Shown: positions 56,058 through 64,000 of the stretch, piece by piece
Position numbering within the stretch: position 1 is the first letter of the stretch
Layout of the letters: each line of letters begins with the position of its first letter
NCBI RefSeq assembly: GCF_030403435.1
Contig: NZ_JAUEPH010000007.1
Span: 1-64,000, forward strand
Source: Algoriphagus sediminis
Lineage (GTDB): Bacteria > Bacteroidota > Bacteroidia > Cytophagales > Cyclobacteriaceae
Direction of reading: 5' to 3'
Length of the DNA stretch: 64,000 bases
Made by a program: the position numbers and the translations under genes
The notes under the pieces: generated by a model
Databases searched by the model: none
The model's input: the letters and a program-made list of their open reading frames with translations, nothing else
Told to the model about the DNA's origin: nothing

Positions 56058-56707
56058 TATTCTAGAAGCTTTGGAATATCATTCATGAGCCGGTCCACCT
56101 GATCACTTTTGGTCCCATCATAAACTCCGCGAATGTGCCCTTCCTGATCTACCAAAACAAAAGCTCCGCTGTGAAGAAAACCTCCCGGTTCGTTCTGATC
56201 TGCCATGGCAGTGGTCAAGTAGCTGGTCTGTCCAATCTCAAAAATTTTCTCCTGCTCACCCGTTAAAAAATTCCAGGTGTTAGCATCGTTAATTCCAAGC
56301 TTGGTCGCATAATCATATAGCACTTCCTGAGTGTCATAAGTCGGATCGATAGAATGGCTTAGGATTAGGAAATCCGGATTGTCCTGGAATTTTTCGAATA
56401 CCCTAAGCATCTCCTTTTTCATAATTGGACAAATCGTAGGACATGAAGTGAAAAAGAAATCCGCTACGTAAACTTTACCCGTTACGGATTGCTTACTGAC
56501 GCTTTCTCCCATCTGATTGATAAACTGGAAATCCGCTATTTCATGGTAAACAGTATCCATTCGGGTTTCCCCATTTTCTTCAACCTCATCTACATAATAG
56601 TTGCCAAGAATAGGCAAACTGGCATCTTCTGAGGAACCATTAGAGGAACATGAAAAGCTAAGAATACCTGCTATCACAATGAGGGTTAAGTACTGAATTC
56701 TATTCAT
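56057..56707 (-). CDS. SCO1/SenC family copper chaperone
   Basis: 216 aa. An N-terminal lipoprotein-type signal (GILSFSCSS) precedes a thioredoxin-like domain with the copper motif SCPTICPIMKK (CxxxC) and the third ligand His in GGFLHSGAFVLVDQEG. SCO proteins deliver copper to the CuA site of cytochrome oxidase or act as redox partners. It overlaps the hemJ-like gene by 8 bp upstream and the cytochrome c gene by 1 bp downstream. Confidence 0.9.
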   Translation of the reverse strand: MNRIQYLTLIVIAGILSFSCSSNGSSEDASLPILGNYYVDEVEENGETRMDTVYHEIADFQFINQMGESVSKQSVTGKVYVADFFFTSCPTICPIMKKEMLRVFEKFQDNPDFLILSHSIDPTYDTQEVLYDYATKLGINDANTWNFLTGEQEKIFEIGQTSYLTTAMADQNEPGGFLHSGAFVLVDQEGHIRGVYDGTKSDQVDRLMNDIPKLLE

Positions 56708-57239
56708 TATTAGTTCTATATTTTTTATAAAGTCGGATCGAAATCATAAGAATCAAGGCGAGTCCGATCAGGCCCACCAGGCCCCAAATCATATCCAATG
56801 TACTTTTCAAAACAATCAAAAATACAATGGCAAAAAGGAGCAGAGTCGATGCTTCATTCCAAATTCTTAACTGGTTCGAAGTCCAACGTGTTTTGCCATT
56901 TTGTAGTTCCTTGAATAGGATATGGCAAAATAAATGATAGGCGTATAATAGAAATACGAATCCCAGTTTTGCCTGCATAAAACCGAGTTCCAACCAGGAC
57001 CATCGGTAACTCAAAACCCAAAAGCCGAATATGAGTGTAAGTAGGGCGGATGGCCAAGTAATGATATACCATAATCTTTTTGCCATCAAATCAAGTTGGG
57101 GCTTTAGAATCGATCGTTCATTTTCTGGCTTTGCCAAAGCCTCAGTTTGATAGATAAATAGGCGAACGATGTAGAATAGCCCGGCAAACCAGGTGACGAC
57201 AAAAATGATATGGAGTGACTTGATATATTCGAATATCAT
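56700..57239 (-). CDS. hemJ: HemJ-type protoporphyrinogen oxidase (CopD family)
   Basis: 179 aa with four or five membrane helices. The family pattern IKSLHIIFVVTWFAGLFYIVRLFIYQ is at the N-terminus, with the conserved His and Arg, and KRLWYIITWPSALLTLIFG follows. HemJ oxidises protoporphyrinogen IX in the inner membrane for heme synthesis, taking heme itself as cofactor. It heads the hemJ-SCO-cytochrome c operon, so heme supply and use are grouped. Confidence 0.82.
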   Translation of the reverse strand: MIFEYIKSLHIIFVVTWFAGLFYIVRLFIYQTEALAKPENERSILKPQLDLMAKRLWYIITWPSALLTLIFGFWVLSYRWSWLELGFMQAKLGFVFLLYAYHLFCHILFKELQNGKTRWTSNQLRIWNEASTLLLFAIVFLIVLKSTLDMIWGLVGLIGLALILMISIRLYKKYRTNNE

Positions 57240-57290
57240 TTTCAGAATTTTGGGCTAAATTAAGGCCTAATCCTTACAACCCCTACCTTT

Positions 57291-57698
57291 TTGAAAAGCA
57301 GCCGAGTTATTTTCTGGATTATCGTTTCTTTAATATCCATCTTAGTTATCTATATGGTTATGGAAAGCTTCTCTCAACCTGGATTAGAGAAGTTTGAGGG
57401 TAAAATCGAAGAGTTGGATTTTTATAGAAATGAAAACAATACAGGGCCAATTGTCAGAATTTATGCAGTAAAGGTTCTGGACGCCAATGAGGAATTAATG
57501 AAAAGCTATGGAAATTCCATGCCACATAGTAAGTACGGAACCACCCGAGTTTATTTTCTTTCCGATGCTTTAAAAGGGCAGCCTGAGTTAAGGTCGACTA
57601 GCCCATTTTTATCTGGAGAATTTCAGGCTGAGGTCTTGGCAACCTACACAAAATCAAGCATGGGTAGTACCAGCCTTGTAAAGCGATACGTTGAATGA
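57291..57698 (+). CDS. hypothetical membrane-anchored protein
   Basis: 135 aa from a TTG start at 57291. One N-terminal helix (VIFWIIVSLISILVIYMVM) then a soluble beta-rich domain of unknown family (FEGKIEELDFYRNENNTGPIVRIYAVKVL). The stop overlaps the meaB start by 4 bp (ATGA), so it is co-translated with meaB and may be linked to it by position only. Confidence 0.65.
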   Translation: MKSSRVIFWIIVSLISILVIYMVMESFSQPGLEKFEGKIEELDFYRNENNTGPIVRIYAVKVLDANEELMKSYGNSMPHSKYGTTRVYFLSDALKGQPELRSTSPFLSGEFQAEVLATYTKSSMGSTSLVKRYVE

Positions 57699-58681
57699 AA
57701 AAAAGAAAGAGTTTAGAAGAGTATAAATCAGGAATACTTAAGGGTGATCGCTCATCATTGGCTCAGGCCATTACGCTCGTGGAGAGTACTTTGGAGGAGG
57801 ATCGGAAACTGGGTAGCCAATTAGTTCAGGAGCTTCTGCCAAAAACAGGAAATTCCATTCGAGTGGGTATTACCGGTGTCCCTGGCGTAGGCAAAAGTAC
57901 TTTTATTGAAAGTTTTGGGATGTTCCTCTTAAACTCGGGCAGGCATGTGGCTGTACTAGCCATAGACCCCAGCAGCCAGAAGGGAAAAGGAAGTATTCTT
58001 GGAGATAAAACTAGAATGGAGCAATTGGCTTCTGATCATCGCGCCTTCATTCGCCCCAGCCCTTCGGGCAATTCACTTGGAGGGGTAAGCACCAAGACCA
58101 GAGAAGCCATGTTGCTTTGTGAAGCAGCTGGTTTTGATACGATTCTGATTGAGACTGTGGGAGTAGGTCAATCAGAAACGGCAGTGAAAAATATGGTAGA
58201 TTTTTTTCTGTTGCTGATGCTTTCCGGTGCTGGAGATGAACTTCAGGGGATCAAAAAAGGAATTATGGAAATGGCTGATGGTTTGGTGATCAATAAGGCG
58301 GATGGGGAAAACGTGAAAGCTAGTAAACTTGCCAGACAGCACTACCTACAAGCCTTGCACCTTTTTCCACCGAATGAAAATAATTGGTACCCCAAAGTGG
58401 AATTGGTTTCATCAACAGAAAGAACGGGTATGGAGGAAATCTGGAAAATGATCAAAGCATTCGAGGAGAGCACAAAATCCAATGGCTTCTGGTCAAAAAC
58501 CAGGGCAAATCAAAGATTTAAGTGGTTTGAGGAAAGTGTTCATCATATGCTATTTGAAGAGTTTTCAAAAAATGAAGGGGTTCGAAAACTTTTAAAAGAA
58601 CACGAAAATGAAGTCGCAAGTGGGAAAATTAGTCCCCAATGGCTTGCCCAAAGAGCTTTAGAATCTTTTCTCAACAATTAG
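57695..58681 (+). CDS. meaB: methylmalonyl-CoA mutase-associated GTPase MeaB
   Basis: 328 aa. The G1 motif GVPGVGKS (61-68), DPSSQKGKGSILGDKTRM, GVGQSETAVKNMVDFFLLLM and the NKADG guanine motif are all MeaB/ArgK signatures. It is the G-protein chaperone that guards methylmalonyl-CoA mutase and helps load and remove cobalamin. The mutase genes lie 2.5 kb downstream. It overlaps the upstream hypothetical gene by 4 bp. Confidence 0.95.
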   Translation: MKKRKSLEEYKSGILKGDRSSLAQAITLVESTLEEDRKLGSQLVQELLPKTGNSIRVGITGVPGVGKSTFIESFGMFLLNSGRHVAVLAIDPSSQKGKGSILGDKTRMEQLASDHRAFIRPSPSGNSLGGVSTKTREAMLLCEAAGFDTILIETVGVGQSETAVKNMVDFFLLLMLSGAGDELQGIKKGIMEMADGLVINKADGENVKASKLARQHYLQALHLFPPNENNWYPKVELVSSTERTGMEEIWKMIKAFEESTKSNGFWSKTRANQRFKWFEESVHHMLFEEFSKNEGVRKLLKEHENEVASGKISPQWLAQRALESFLNN

Positions 58682-58692
58682 TAAATATCAAA

Positions 58693-59433
58693 ATGAAACA
58701 GGTCATCATTCTTTTCTGCTTTATCATTCTCTCTTCCTGTATGTCAGATAAAGACAGTCAGAAGTACTACTTCTCAACCCAAAGTCTTTCGAAAGAAGGC
58801 TGCGCTGGGGCAAACTGTGCAAAAGTGAATTTCTCATGGCCACATCTAGAAAATCATCCGGATAGCTCAAAAATTAATTCGATGATTGAGGCTAAATTAG
58901 AAAACTATATTCTTTCTGCTGATTCCACACCTTCAGGAGATTTTGGTGCGCAGAGCTTCTTGGATGAATATCTGCAAATAAAAAAGGAGTTTCCTGATAT
59001 GAGCGGAGAATGGTTCATTGATGTAAAAGCTGAGGTTCTTTTTGACAGCTTAGGCCTTGTCACCATTCAATTTTATAATGAAGGTTATACAGGAGGTGCT
59101 CACGGCAATTATTCCTGGGATTTTTTGAACTTTGATTTGGAGACAGGTAATGAGTTGAAAAATGAAGACCTCATTTTGGACGAGGAGGCTCTATTGAAAA
59201 TTACTGAAAGAAAGTTTCGTGAGTTTCATGAAGTTAAGGATGGGGTAGATCTAATTTCAACTGGATTTTTCGATATACCAGAGTCTGGATTTTTCCTTCC
59301 TCGAGCTATGGGCTATTCGGGAAGTAATTTTAAGCTGATTTATAATTCATATGAGATTGGTCCCTATGCACTAGGTCCCACAGAATTAGAAATAGACTTG
59401 AAGGAATTAAAAGGAATAGTCAAAATGGACTAA
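58693..59433 (+). CDS. DUF3298/DUF4163-type lipoprotein
   Basis: 246 aa from ATG 58693 (an upstream in-frame start at 58639 overlaps meaB). The signal MKQVIILFCFIILSSC has a lipobox cysteine at residue 16. The mature part has NFSWPHLENHPDSSKINSMI, YTGGAHGNYSWDFLNFDLETG and FKLIYNSYEIGPYALGPTELEI, fitting DUF3298 (PdaC/RsiV-like fold). Function unknown; cell-envelope location is likely. It converges with dnaA by 4 bp. Confidence 0.8.
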   Translation: MKQVIILFCFIILSSCMSDKDSQKYYFSTQSLSKEGCAGANCAKVNFSWPHLENHPDSSKINSMIEAKLENYILSADSTPSGDFGAQSFLDEYLQIKKEFPDMSGEWFIDVKAEVLFDSLGLVTIQFYNEGYTGGAHGNYSWDFLNFDLETGNELKNEDLILDEEALLKITERKFREFHEVKDGVDLISTGFFDIPESGFFLPRAMGYSGSNFKLIYNSYEIGPYALGPTELEIDLKELKGIVKMD

Positions 59434-60854
59434 TACGAGCGCATCTTGAATTTTTTCTTAAGCTCGTTAACGGAATTTCTGAAATTAGAATCCGTTTCCA
59501 TGATGTCATTAACGGTGTGGACTGCATGAATCACAGTACTGTGATCTCGCCCTCCAAAGTGATATCCTATCGATTTCAAAGAATGGTTGGTGAATTCCTT
59601 GCAAAAGAACATGGCAACCTGACGCGCCGTCACAATCTCCTTTTTCCGGGTTTTTGCCTTCAAATCATCCAATTCGATTCCAAAGTATTCTGAAACGGTT
59701 TTTTGGATAAAATCCACCCCAACTTCAGTTTCAATGTCCTTGATGATATTCTTCATCACGGTCTTTGCCAAATCGAGACTGATTTCTACCCGATCAAGAG
59801 ATGCGTGGGCTATAAGCGAGATCAAGATACCTTCCAGCTCCCTCACATTTGTGTCCACTGTGTAAGCAAGATATTCCACCACATCATCAGGAATGATAAT
59901 TCCTTCTGACTGCATTTTTCTTCTGATAATTGCCACTCTGGTTTCAAAGTCAGGCATCTGAAGATCAGCAGTAAGCCCCCATTTAAACCGAGATAGTAGT
60001 CGCTCTTCAAGGCCTTTCAGATCTCTGGGAGGACAGTCAGAAGTCATGATGATCTGCTTCTTATTTTGGTGCAAGTGATTGAAAATGTGGAAGAACATTT
60101 CCTGGGTTCTATCCTTTCCAGCCAAGAATTGGATATCGTCAATGATAAGCACATCCACTTGCATGTAGAAATTCGTGAAGCTCTTCACATTTCCGTCCTT
60201 AATGGAATCCATGAACTGATTCACGAATTTTTCTGAAGAAACATAAAGCACGAACTTGTTGTCCACTCCATTTTTAATCTCATTTCCTATGGCCTGAACG
60301 AGATGGGTTTTACCTAAACCTACCCCTCCATAAACCATGAGTGGATTAAAAGATGTGATTCCTGGTTTTGTAGCCACCGCAAATCCAGCAGATCTGGCCA
60401 GTCTGTTACAGTCTCCTTCAATGTAGGTGTTGAAACTATAATTCGGATTCAGGTTACTCCTTGTAAGTGCTTCAGCATTAAGAGAAGGAATCTCAAAAGG
60501 AGTAGTGGATTTTTCTTCTTTTGGCCCAGGTTTCCCATTTTTGGCACCTTGGTTACCCTGCGGGTAAGAAACCACATAAGGCTGATTTGAAGAATTGCCT
60601 TTATCCACCACCACGGCATACTCTAGTCGTCCGCCTTGTCCAAGTGTAGTTTTTATTGCTTTTTTCAGTACCTGAACGTAGTTGTCCTCCAGCCATTCGA
60701 AGAAAAACTGGCTTGGTACCTGAATAGTCAGCGTGGTACCCTCTAGTTTGATTGGGTTTATGGGCTTGAACCAGGTAGAGAAGCTTTGCTCATTCACGTG
60801 TTCTTCGATCACGCGAAGGCATTCATTCCATACGGCATTAGCTTCTGCACTCAT
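59430..60854 (-). CDS. dnaA: chromosomal replication initiator DnaA
   Basis: 474 aa. Domain I (about 1-90), a linker rich in Gly/Pro/Lys/Asn (about 95-130), the AAA+ core with Walker A GGVGLGKTH (about 177-185) and Walker B DVLIIDDIQFLAGK, and the C-terminal DNA-binding domain with the recognition motif GGRDHSTVIHAVHTV. It melts the origin and recruits the helicase. The dnaA gene is on its own here, not next to dnaN or gyrB. No cluster of consensus DnaA boxes could be recognised in the flanks. Confidence 0.97.
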   Translation of the reverse strand: MSAEANAVWNECLRVIEEHVNEQSFSTWFKPINPIKLEGTTLTIQVPSQFFFEWLEDNYVQVLKKAIKTTLGQGGRLEYAVVVDKGNSSNQPYVVSYPQGNQGAKNGKPGPKEEKSTTPFEIPSLNAEALTRSNLNPNYSFNTYIEGDCNRLARSAGFAVATKPGITSFNPLMVYGGVGLGKTHLVQAIGNEIKNGVDNKFVLYVSSEKFVNQFMDSIKDGNVKSFTNFYMQVDVLIIDDIQFLAGKDRTQEMFFHIFNHLHQNKKQIIMTSDCPPRDLKGLEERLLSRFKWGLTADLQMPDFETRVAIIRRKMQSEGIIIPDDVVEYLAYTVDTNVRELEGILISLIAHASLDRVEISLDLAKTVMKNIIKDIETEVGVDFIQKTVSEYFGIELDDLKAKTRKKEIVTARQVAMFFCKEFTNHSLKSIGYHFGGRDHSTVIHAVHTVNDIMETDSNFRNSVNELKKKFKMRSY

Positions 60855-61072
60855 TTGAGGGATCTGGCAAAAATGGTTTTATGATAAAAAGAAGGGCTTC
60901 AAAATTGAAGAATTTTGACAGAAATAAAAATGATTTGTAAGCTTAAAATGGAAAAAAAGTTTTTCACTATCTGAATTGATTTTCACAGAGCATTAAACTG
61001 AAAAATTAGGAATATAAAACTGGGATGTTTCAGTTTTACCCGTGAAATAAAATAGCCTTCATTTATGGAAAA

Positions 61073-61106
61073 TTTGAATCGTGAAGGGATCTATTGACTA
61101 CTTTTG
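61073..61106 (+). promoter_or_regulatory. promoter of mutA-mutB
   Basis: TTTG (61073-61076), 22-bp spacer, TACTTTTG (61099-61106), 22 nt before the mutA ATG. A usable Bacteroidota consensus with a long spacer. Confidence 0.65.
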
Positions 61107-61128
61107 AATAGATAGTAAACTTGAAAAA

Positions 61129-62508
61129 ATGATTGAGTCTGATTTTTATGGCTTTGCGAAGCAAAGTAAAAAGGAGTGGTTAGAATTAGTCAGCAAAGAT
61201 CTTCGAGGAAAGGATTTTGAGGAAGCTCTGGTTTCTAAACTATGGGAGAAGATCAAAGTTGAGCCCATGTACTTTCTGGATCAGCCTGATTCTGAAATGC
61301 TTTTTCACCCTGAATCTGAAATCCCCGGTATGCCTCCGAGGGTATGGACTAACCTGGCCTCAGTGGAAGTTTCTGAGGAGAAAATTGGAAATGGGAAAGC
61401 TCTGAAGCTTTTAAACCAAGGAGCCGAGGGTTTGATTTTCTTAGTCAAAGCTGACACAGATTTCAAAATACTTTTAAAAGATATCCAACTCGAATTTGTA
61501 GAAATATTTATTACGCCTCTTTCTGAACCCGGGAGAGTGATCTCAGACTTTCAGCATTTTTTGGACAATTCCGAATTCCCAAAGACAGATTTAAAGGGTG
61601 GGTTACTTTGGTCACCCACAAGCTCTGCCATAAAAACTGGCCAAGCCCCAGATTATGATCTAGCAAAAAGAGCTATCGAAATTTTTGAAGATTACCCTGA
61701 TTTTAAAGCTCTGACAATAGACTTTTCTAGATATGCTGAGGCTGGTGGAAATGGGCTTCAGGAATTAACCTTTGGATTGGGAGAAATCATAGAGACTCTT
61801 GATCAGATAGGTGAGCTAGGAAATAAAATTCTTTGGCAAAACCTGATATTCCATTTATCCAGTGGCTCTGAATATTTTGCTGAAATCGCGAAGCTCAAAG
61901 CTGCGAGAGTGCTGATTTGTGAATTGGCGAACCTTTATGGGTTGGAATATAAATTAGAAGATGTTCACCTTTTGGTAAGTAATAATCATTTTACCAAAAC
62001 CCAGTTGGATCCTTATTCAAATTTAATCAGGCAGACTTTTGAAGGAATGGCTGCGATACTTGGCGGAGTAAACTCGCTTTGGATTAAGGCTGAAATAGGA
62101 AACAGAAATCAACAGCTTTTTGAAAGAATGGCAATCAATGTATCTACCATCCTGAGAGACGAAAGTCAATTGGGTAAAGTGATGGATCCATCTGCAGGGT
62201 CATATTTTATTTCAAAACTTACCGAGGACATTAAGGAAAAGGTTTTGGATTCCTTGAAGAGTTTAGAGCAAAATGGTGGATGGCTTTCCTCTTTCGAAAA
62301 GGGAATTCTTCAAAGTGAAATTCGTGAAACTCGCGAGCAAATCCAGAAAAAAGTGCTTGATGGAGAATTAACCAAGGTTGGAGGTAATAAGTATTTGCTT
62401 CCTTCTCAAGCTAATTCACCACAGGAATTGGAAGATTTTGAAGAGACCCAACTTCAACTCAAGCCTTCCAGAGCGAGCTATTTGGTAGAAAATAAAAAAG
62501 AATCATGA
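61129..62508 (+). CDS. mutA: methylmalonyl-CoA mutase small subunit
   Basis: 459 aa, the catalytically inactive partner. It has the mutase barrel pattern ([69 protein letters not shown]) but no cobalamin-binding DxHxxG motif, and it ends soon after the barrel; full-length small subunits of actinobacteria are longer. It pairs with the large subunit encoded next, with which it overlaps by 4 bp (ATGA). Confidence 0.93.
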   Translation: MIESDFYGFAKQSKKEWLELVSKDLRGKDFEEALVSKLWEKIKVEPMYFLDQPDSEMLFHPESEIPGMPPRVWTNLASVEVSEEKIGNGKALKLLNQGAEGLIFLVKADTDFKILLKDIQLEFVEIFITPLSEPGRVISDFQHFLDNSEFPKTDLKGGLLWSPTSSAIKTGQAPDYDLAKRAIEIFEDYPDFKALTIDFSRYAEAGGNGLQELTFGLGEIIETLDQIGELGNKILWQNLIFHLSSGSEYFAEIAKLKAARVLICELANLYGLEYKLEDVHLLVSNNHFTKTQLDPYSNLIRQTFEGMAAILGGVNSLWIKAEIGNRNQQLFERMAINVSTILRDESQLGKVMDPSAGSYFISKLTEDIKEKVLDSLKSLEQNGGWLSSFEKGILQSEIRETREQIQKKVLDGELTKVGGNKYLLPSQANSPQELEDFEETQLQLKPSRASYLVENKKES

Positions 62509-64000
62509 GACCTAATCTAGGAAAATGGCAAAAAGCGGCCACAAGCAAAAACCCAGAACCTGAGGTCTGGACAGCTCCTGAAGGGATTGAGGTACCATCC
62601 ATTTTTGGAGCGCAAAAGGAAGAAGCAATGCATGAAGGATATATTTCCGGAAAGCCACCTTATTTGCGTGGTCCATATAGCACCATGTATAGTCTTCGGC
62701 CATGGACCATCCGTCAGTACGCCGGGTTTTCCACTGCTGAGGAGTCTAATGCTTTCTATCGTAGGAATCTTGCCGCTGGGCAAAAGGGACTTTCTGTTGC
62801 CTTTGACCTGGCGACGCATAGAGGTTATGATTCGGATCATCCGAGAGTAGTTGGGGATGTGGGAAAAGCCGGTGTTGCCATAGACTCGGTGGAAGACATG
62901 AAGATTCTTTTTGATCAAATCCCTTTAGATCAGATGTCGGTTTCCATGACTATGAACGGAGCAGTAATCCCTGTTCTCGCGTTTTACATTGTGGCAGCAG
63001 AGGAGCAGGGGGTAAGTGCAGAGAAGCTGAGTGGAACCATTCAGAATGATATTCTTAAAGAGTTCATGGTTCGTAACACTTACATTTATCCTCCTCAGCC
63101 TTCGATGAGGATCATTGCTGATATTTTTGAGTACACGGCTCAGAACATGCCTAAATTTAATTCTATATCAATTTCTGGTTACCACATGCAGGAAGCAGGA
63201 GCAACTGCAGATTTGGAGTTGGCTTACACACTTGCAGACGGACTAGAATATTTAAGGACTGGAATCCAGGCAGGTCTTGATATAGATAACTTTGCCCCGA
63301 GGCTTTCTTTTTTCTGGGGAATAGGAATGAATTACTTTATGGAGGTCGCTAAGCTTAGGGCAGGAAGGTTGCTTTGGGCCAAAATCGTAAAAAGCTTCAA
63401 TCCAAAGAATGAAAAATCCATGGCTCTCAGAACGCATTCCCAGACATCTGGATGGTCTCTGACAGAGCAGGATCCTTTTAATAATGTGACGAGGACTGCA
63501 GTAGAAGCTTTGGCTGCTACCATGGGACATACCCAATCTTTACATACCAACTCTCTGGACGAGGCGGTTGCGCTTCCAACAGATTTTTCTGCCAGAATTG
63601 CGAGAAATACGCAAATCATTATGCAGGAGGAAATGGGAATTACCAAAGTGGTAGATCCCTGGGGTGGGTCGAAATACGTTGAATATTTGACTGATCAACT
63701 CGTGGAGAAAGCCTGGTCCCTAATCCAGGAAGTGGAGGACCTAGGAGGGATGGCAAAGGCAATTGAAGCTGGTATTCCGAAGCTTAGAATTGAGGAGGCT
63801 GCAGCTAAAAAGCAGGCCAGAATTGATAGTGGGAAAGATATTATCGTTGGGGTAAATATGTTTCAGGTTGAGGATGAGGATGAGATTGAAATCCGGGAGG
63901 TGGATAACCAAACGGTAAGAACTGATCAAATCAAACGCCTTGAAAAGCTAAAGTCTGAAAGGGATTCAGGAGAGGTGAAAAAGGCTTTGGATGAAATTGA
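62505..64000 (+). CDS. mutB: methylmalonyl-CoA mutase large subunit, 3' end beyond the window
   Basis: The frame from ATG 62505 stays open to the right edge (498 codons). It holds the substrate-barrel part: [54 protein letters not shown], and [12 protein letters not shown] plus [11 protein letters not shown]. The cobalamin-binding domain must lie past the edge. The enzyme rearranges (R)-methylmalonyl-CoA to succinyl-CoA with adenosylcobalamin. Together with mutA and meaB it gives the propionate-to-succinate route. Confidence 0.95.
   Translation, partial: MRPNLGKWQKAATSKNPEPEVWTAPEGIEVPSIFGAQKEEAMHEGYISGKPPYLRGPYSTMYSLRPWTIRQYAGFSTAEESNAFYRRNLAAGQKGLSVAFDLATHRGYDSDHPRVVGDVGKAGVAIDSVEDMKILFDQIPLDQMSVSMTMNGAVIPVLAFYIVAAEEQGVSAEKLSGTIQNDILKEFMVRNTYIYPPQPSMRIIADIFEYTAQNMPKFNSISISGYHMQEAGATADLELAYTLADGLEYLRTGIQAGLDIDNFAPRLSFFWGIGMNYFMEVAKLRAGRLLWAKIVKSFNPKNEKSMALRTHSQTSGWSLTEQDPFNNVTRTAVEALAATMGHTQSLHTNSLDEAVALPTDFSARIARNTQIIMQEEMGITKVVDPWGGSKYVEYLTDQLVEKAWSLIQEVEDLGGMAKAIEAGIPKLRIEEAAAKKQARIDSGKDIIVGVNMFQVEDEDEIEIREVDNQTVRTDQIKRLEKLKSERDSGEVKKALDEI

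Noticed and set aside
60855..61128. Possible replication origin upstream of dnaA
   Set aside because: The region is AT-rich, but only one or two imperfect TTWTNCACA-like sites are visible, with no cluster.

Overview
The window is a contiguous stretch of a Bacteroidota chromosome, most likely a Cytophagales / Cyclobacteriaceae-type marine bacterium (Algoriphagus-like; this is inference). The signs are promoters of the Bacteroidota kind (TTTG, about 20 bp, TAnnTTTG), a gliding-type C-terminal sorting domain (CHU_C), several Bacteroidota-enriched DUF families (DUF3078, DUF2795, DUF5687-like, DUF3299-like), weak or absent Shine-Dalgarno sites, and a tmRNA whose tag reads GESNYAMAA.

Layout. 1-6.4 kb: a collagen-like surface protein cut by the left edge, a CHU_C/DUF11 secreted protein, a nitroreductase and a two-gene ABC exporter. 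6.4-9.4 kb: two small orphan genes, ssrA with its own promoter and terminator, and dnaX, which carries an A10 slippery run that splits it into a 381-aa short product and a 571-aa frameshifted long product. 9.4-18 kb: envelope genes (DUF3078, a LysM lytic transglycosylase), an O-methyltransferase, an M16 protease, a Pro-aminopeptidase, and the rplM-rpsI-rpsB-tsf operon. 18-28.7 kb: an RluA-type pseudouridine synthase, an OmpR-type two-component pair, recA, a MacB-type permease, queA, ispD, and a liaF-like/lytS/lytR operon preceded by what looks like a LytTR operator. 28.8-32.1 kb: DUF2795, DUF349 and ettA.

32.1-37.9 kb is an accessory island. It holds a TMTC-like membrane TPR protein, a GT2 glycosyltransferase, a SAM methyltransferase, a decayed IS110-family transposase and a short dispersed repeat. 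It is flanked by two copies of the ettA 3' end: the live one at 32019-32127 and a diverged remnant at 37810-37915 that still has a strong terminator behind it. The simplest reading is that DNA was inserted at, or recombined through, the ettA 3' end.

38-64 kb returns to core genes: a phosphoesterase, an aminotransferase, a four-helix-bundle gene broken by one stop codon, an S1/P1-like protein, rpsT, radC, DUF1684, pheT with a ZapB-like protein, zapA and rny, an MtfA-like peptidase and sucD. Then comes a hybrid kinase overlapping a LolD-like ATPase and a His-rich permease plus a DUF3299-like protein (a possible metal-transport module). A class IV aminotransferase, a cytochrome c / SCO / HemJ operon, meaB, dnaA, and methylmalonyl-CoA mutase small and large subunits follow, the last cut by the right edge. 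meaB and mutAB together provide propionate/methylmalonyl-CoA metabolism with its G-protein chaperone.

All calls are from reading the sequence; no database search was run.
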